64,000 bases of DNA from Streptomyces sp. Tue6028 (GTDB lineage: Bacteria; Actinomycetota; Actinomycetes; Streptomycetales; Streptomycetaceae), in assembly GCF_002300165.1 (NCBI RefSeq), contig NZ_MLCE01000031.1, positions 309,034-373,033 of the forward strand. The letters run 5' to 3'. This document shows, piece after piece, positions 61,792 to 64,000 of the stretch. The notes under the pieces were generated by a model. That model saw nothing but the letters and a program-made list of their open reading frames with translations. It searched no databases and was not told the DNA's origin. A program made the translations under genes and the position numbers. Every line of letters begins with the position of its first letter. Position 1 is the first letter of the stretch.

Positions 61792-63236
61792 CCCACCCAC
61801 TGGACGCACATCTGGACGCGGACGTGCCGACCGACTCAGGTCTGCTGTCCCCCGTGCGTGCCGGTACCCCCGTCGAGGCGGCCGTCTGCGACTGGGCATG
61901 GCTCCAGGCCATGCTCGACGCGGAGGCCGCCTTGGCCCGTGCCCAGGCACGGCTCGGGACGGTGCCGAAACCCGCGGCCGACGTCATCACCCGCACCGCG
62001 CGCGCGGACCGCTTCGACCTGCGGGCCCTCGCACTCGCCTCCCGCGAGACCGCCAACCCCGTGGTCGGCCTGGTCCAGGCGCTCACCCGCGCCGTCGCGG
62101 ACCGGGACGAGGGCGCGGCGGAGTACGTGCACCGGGGCTCCACCAGCCAGGACGTCCTGGACACCGGGGCGATGCTCGTCACCGCGCGGGCACTGCGGCT
62201 GCTGCACACCGACCTCCATCGCGTCGCCGACGCGCTCGGCGCCCTGGCCCTGGAGCACCGCGACACCCTGATGGCGGGCCGCACGCTCGCCCTCCAGGCG
62301 GTGCCGACGACCTTCGGCCTCAAGGCCGCGGGATGGCGCGAGCTGGTCCTCGACGCCGCGCTGCGGGTCGAGCGGGTCCTCGACGGGGGCCTGCCGGTGT
62401 CGCTGGGCGGCGCCGCCGGAACCCTCGCCGGTTATCTGGAGTACGCGGCGCTCGACGGCGAGGTGGGGGAGGCGGGCGACTACCTCGACCGTCTCGTCGA
62501 GGCGTTCGCCGCCGAGACGGGACTCGCTCCGGCCGTACTGCCCTGGCACGCGCTGCGCACGCCCGTCGCCGACGTCGCCGCGGTGCTGGCCTTCACGGCG
62601 GGCGCGCTGGGGAAGATCGCCGTGGACGTGCAGTCGCTGACCCGCACCGAGGTCGGCGAGGTCACCGAACCCACGGCGGCCGGACGCGGCAGCTCCTCCG
62701 CGATGCCCCACAAGCGCAACCCCGTGCTGGCCACCCTGATGCGCGCCGCCGCCCTCCAAGTGCCCGTCATGGCAGCCGGACTGACGCAGTGTCTGCTCTC
62801 CGAGGACGAGCGGTCGGCGGGTGCCTGGCACGCCGAGTGGCAGCTGCTGCGGGAGTGCCTGCGGCTGGTGGGCGGCGCGGCGCACACGGCCGTGGAGCTC
62901 GCCGAGGGGCTGGAGGTCAGCCCGCGCCGCATGCGTGAGAACCTCGCGCACAGCGGGGCCCAGCTGGTCTCCGAGCGGATCGCCGCCGTCCTTGCGCCCC
63001 GGTTGGGCAAGGTGCGGGCGAAGCAGTTGCTGAGCGACGCGGTGACGGTGGCCCGGGAGACGGGGCGGTCGCTGCCCGACGTGCTGGGCGACGAGCCCGC
63101 CGTGATCCGCCTCCTCGGGGTCGGCGAGTTGGCCGCGCTGTGCGACCCCGGCGGATACACCGGGGGTGCGGGGGCGTTGGTCGACCGCGCCCTGGGCCTG
63201 CCGCCGGCCCCGACCGTCGAACGCGACGCCGCGTAG
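61788..63236 (+). CDS. Fumarase/aspartase-superfamily lyase, putative CreD-like nitrosuccinate lyase
   Basis: A 482-aa lyase of the adenylosuccinate lyase / 3-carboxymuconate cycloisomerase branch. 'EYVHRGSTSQDVLDTGAMLV' (S-T-S-Q-D) lies near residue 110, 'GRTLALQAVPTTFGLKAAGW' near 165 (where PcaB has His, here Gln-Ala-Val), and the superfamily signature 'AGRGSSSAMPHKRNPVLATL' near 300. It could be a PcaB-type cycloisomerase, but no other protocatechuate genes are present. Its 4-bp overlap with the CreE-like gene matches the CreE-CreD pair in which the lyase releases nitrous acid and fumarate from nitrosuccinate. GTG start at 61788; the upstream ACAGGAGTG serves as ribosome site. Confidence 0.78.
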   Translation: MTHPLDAHLDADVPTDSGLLSPVRAGTPVEAAVCDWAWLQAMLDAEAALARAQARLGTVPKPAADVITRTARADRFDLRALALASRETANPVVGLVQALTRAVADRDEGAAEYVHRGSTSQDVLDTGAMLVTARALRLLHTDLHRVADALGALALEHRDTLMAGRTLALQAVPTTFGLKAAGWRELVLDAALRVERVLDGGLPVSLGGAAGTLAGYLEYAALDGEVGEAGDYLDRLVEAFAAETGLAPAVLPWHALRTPVADVAAVLAFTAGALGKIAVDVQSLTRTEVGEVTEPTAAGRGSSSAMPHKRNPVLATLMRAAALQVPVMAAGLTQCLLSEDERSAGAWHAEWQLLRECLRLVGGAAHTAVELAEGLEVSPRRMRENLAHSGAQLVSERIAAVLAPRLGKVRAKQLLSDAVTVARETGRSLPDVLGDEPAVIRLLGVGELAALCDPGGYTGGAGALVDRALGLPPAPTVERDAA

Positions 63237-63280
63237 CCGCTCGCCCCGGGGCATCAGGCGGCGCCGCTCCGCCCCAGGGC

Positions 63281-63360
63281 CCAGGGCAGCGCCGCCCGGC
63301 CCAGGGCAGCGCCGCCCGGCCCAGGGCAGTGCCGCCCGGCCCAGGGCAGCGCCGCCCCGC
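63281..63360. repeat. 20-bp tandem repeat (four copies)
   Basis: CCAGGGCAGCGCCGCCCGGC repeats head to tail at 63281, 63301, 63321 (one change) and 63341 (one change), about 45 bp after the lyase stop. Each unit can form a small GGGC.GCCC stem, so the array may serve as a terminator. Confidence 0.88.
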
Positions 63361-63489
63361 TTCAGGGCAGGGCGGCGTCGTCCCGCCCCACGACAGAGGC
63401 CCTCCTCCGGAAAACGCCCGGGGGAGGGCCTCTCCGGTTGTTCGCCCCCTCCGCCCCTACCCGTCCCGTCCCCGGGGCTCCGCCCCGGA

Positions 63490-63780
63490 CCCCGCTCCTC
63501 AAACGCCGGAGGGGCTGATTCTCAGCGTCTGCGTCCCGGACTTCGCTCCTCGATTGTCGGAGGGGCTGATTCTCAGGGTCTGCGTCCCGGACTTCGCTCC
63601 TCGATTGTCGGAGGGGCTGATTCTCAGGGTCTGCGTCCCGGACTTCGCTCCTCGATTGTCGGAGGGGCTGATTCTCAGCGTCTGCGTCCCGGACTTCGCT
63701 CCTCGATTGTCGGAGGGGCTGATTCTCAGCGTCTCCGCCTCGAACCTCGCTCCCTAAGCGTCGGAGGGGCTGATTGTTCG
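63490..63780. repeat. 51-bp tandem repeat array
   Basis: AGGGGCTGATTCTCAG recurs at 63510, 63561, 63612, 63663 and 63714, with a diverged copy (AGGGGCTGATTGTTCG) at 63765, always 51 bp apart. Central units are identical or differ at one position. The core (CTCCTCGATTGTCGGAGGGG; CTCCTCAAACGCCGGAGGGG in the first unit) is a reverse-complement relative of the AGCCCGTCCGGCGTTTGAGG family. The period is a multiple of three, so a frame stays open through it, but it has no start signal or normal codon use. Confidence 0.9.
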
Positions 63781-63802
63781 CCGTCCGGTGCCGGAGAGTT
63801 CC

Positions 63803-63834
63803 AGCCCGTCCGGCGTTTGAGGACGAGGCCGTCC
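63803..63834. repeat. Dispersed AGCCCGTCCGGCGTTTGAGG repeat copy
   Basis: The same 32-base word as at 55011 and 55141 (two mismatches), here just after the 51-bp array, whose core is its reverse-complement relative. The two orientations flank each other and could pair. Confidence 0.82.
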
Positions 63835-63933
63835 AGACCGATGCGGGGGTCCGGGGGCGGCAGCCCCCGGGACAAGGGACGGGTAGGGGCGGCGGGGGCG
63901 GGAGACGTCTGGAGCGGGCGACGGACAGGGGAA

Positions 63934-63960
63934 GGCCCCAACCCCCTGGGGGAAGGGGCC
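63934..63960. terminator. Hairpin near the right edge
   Basis: GGCCCC (63934-63939) pairs with GGGGCC (63955-63960), continued inside by CCCCC-TGGGGG, forming an almost complete palindrome. It lies 20 bp beyond a possible minus-strand stop at 63980 and would be its terminator. Confidence 0.6.
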
Positions 63961-63979
63961 GGGGCCTGTGGGGACGGGG

Positions 63980-64000
63980 TCAGATGGTCTGGAAGGGAGC
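63980..64000 (-). CDS. Possible C-terminal end of a gene entering from the right
   Basis: Read on the minus strand the last 21 bases give APFQTI followed by TGA, with a terminator-like hairpin 20 bp beyond. That layout fits the end of a gene lying to the right of the window. Six residues are not enough to name it. Confidence 0.3.
   Translation of the reverse strand, partial: APFQTI

Noticed and set aside
63140..63757. Plus-strand frame through the 51-bp repeats that could encode a 17-residue repeat protein
   Set aside because: The frame stays open only because the period is a multiple of three; there is no start or ribosome site, it begins inside the lyase gene in another frame, and the core is a known style of intergenic Streptomyces repeat.
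63490..63780. 51-bp periodic array as CRISPR
   Set aside because: The whole unit repeats, so there are no variable spacers, and there are no cas genes.

Overview
The window is a stretch of Streptomyces chromosome, or that of a very close relative. The DNA is very GC-rich with strong third-position G/C bias, GTG starts are common, and there are many 4-base start/stop overlaps. The gene families are typically streptomycete: LAL and GAF-LuxR regulators, an RNase Sa-type secreted ribonuclease, GH46 chitosanase and AIM24. The order gcl - catalase - garR - hyi - uricase genes - malate synthase - allR - allB - alc is, from memory, that of the purine/allantoin region of S. coelicolor. I see no tRNA, rRNA, transposase, phage gene, CRISPR array or riboswitch.

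Layout. 1-13 kb: a CorA-like transporter cut by the left edge, an AlkZ/YcaQ-like glycosylase, LysE exporter, LysR regulator, 4-OT-like tautomerase, trypsin, a large LAL regulator, and a GAF-LuxR regulator divergent from two acyl-CoA synthetases. 13-28 kb: first purine/glyoxylate block (gcl, hydrolase, small gene, catalase, garR, hyi, thiamine-binding-like protein plus HTH protein, uraD-uraH-uricase, 8-oxoguanine deaminase, NCS2 permease). 28-42.7 kb: mixed cargo (chitosanase, TMEM175-type channel, DHA2 exporter with HxlR regulator, thioesterase, phosphatase, aminotransferase with HxlR-SCP2 regulator, VWA protein, divergent IucA/IucC pair, HipA-like kinase, SelW-like protein). 42.7-49.5 kb: second purine block (malate synthase, MobA-like protein, allR, allB, alc). 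49.7-56.2 kb: SDR, AIM24, DMT transporter, RNase, small membrane protein, orphan histidine kinase, quinone oxidoreductase. 56.4-63.2 kb: a tight five-gene operon (SRPBCC protein, AMP ligase, FAD hydroxylase, 661-aa FAD/NAD(P) protein, fumarase-superfamily lyase). 63.2-64 kb: repeats.

The two purine blocks form one route. Urate, made by deamination of 8-oxoguanine or imported, is oxidised by uricase (releasing H2O2, with a catalase nearby), processed by UraH and UraD to allantoin, opened by AllB, and split by Alc to urea and ureidoglycolate. The glyoxylate formed enters Gcl-Hyi/GarR (glycerate pathway) or malate synthase. An IclR-type regulator (AllR) sits in the second block. Paired 15-bp boxes TTCCG-N5-CGGAA, 21 bp apart, occur upstream of gcl, hyi and allB, with variants upstream of catalase and malate synthase. 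A second palindrome, TCAACA-N3-TGTTGA, lies upstream of uraD, catalase, malate synthase and allB.

The most interesting region is the last operon. Its last two genes look like the aspartate-nitrosuccinate (ANS) pair (CreE-type flavoenzyme plus CreD-type nitrosuccinate lyase) that makes nitrous acid for diazo or N-N bond formation. They are preceded by an AMP ligase that could be a CreM-type diazotase and by an aromatic-hydroxylase-like monooxygenase. This is inferred from family recall and gene adjacency, with no search run.
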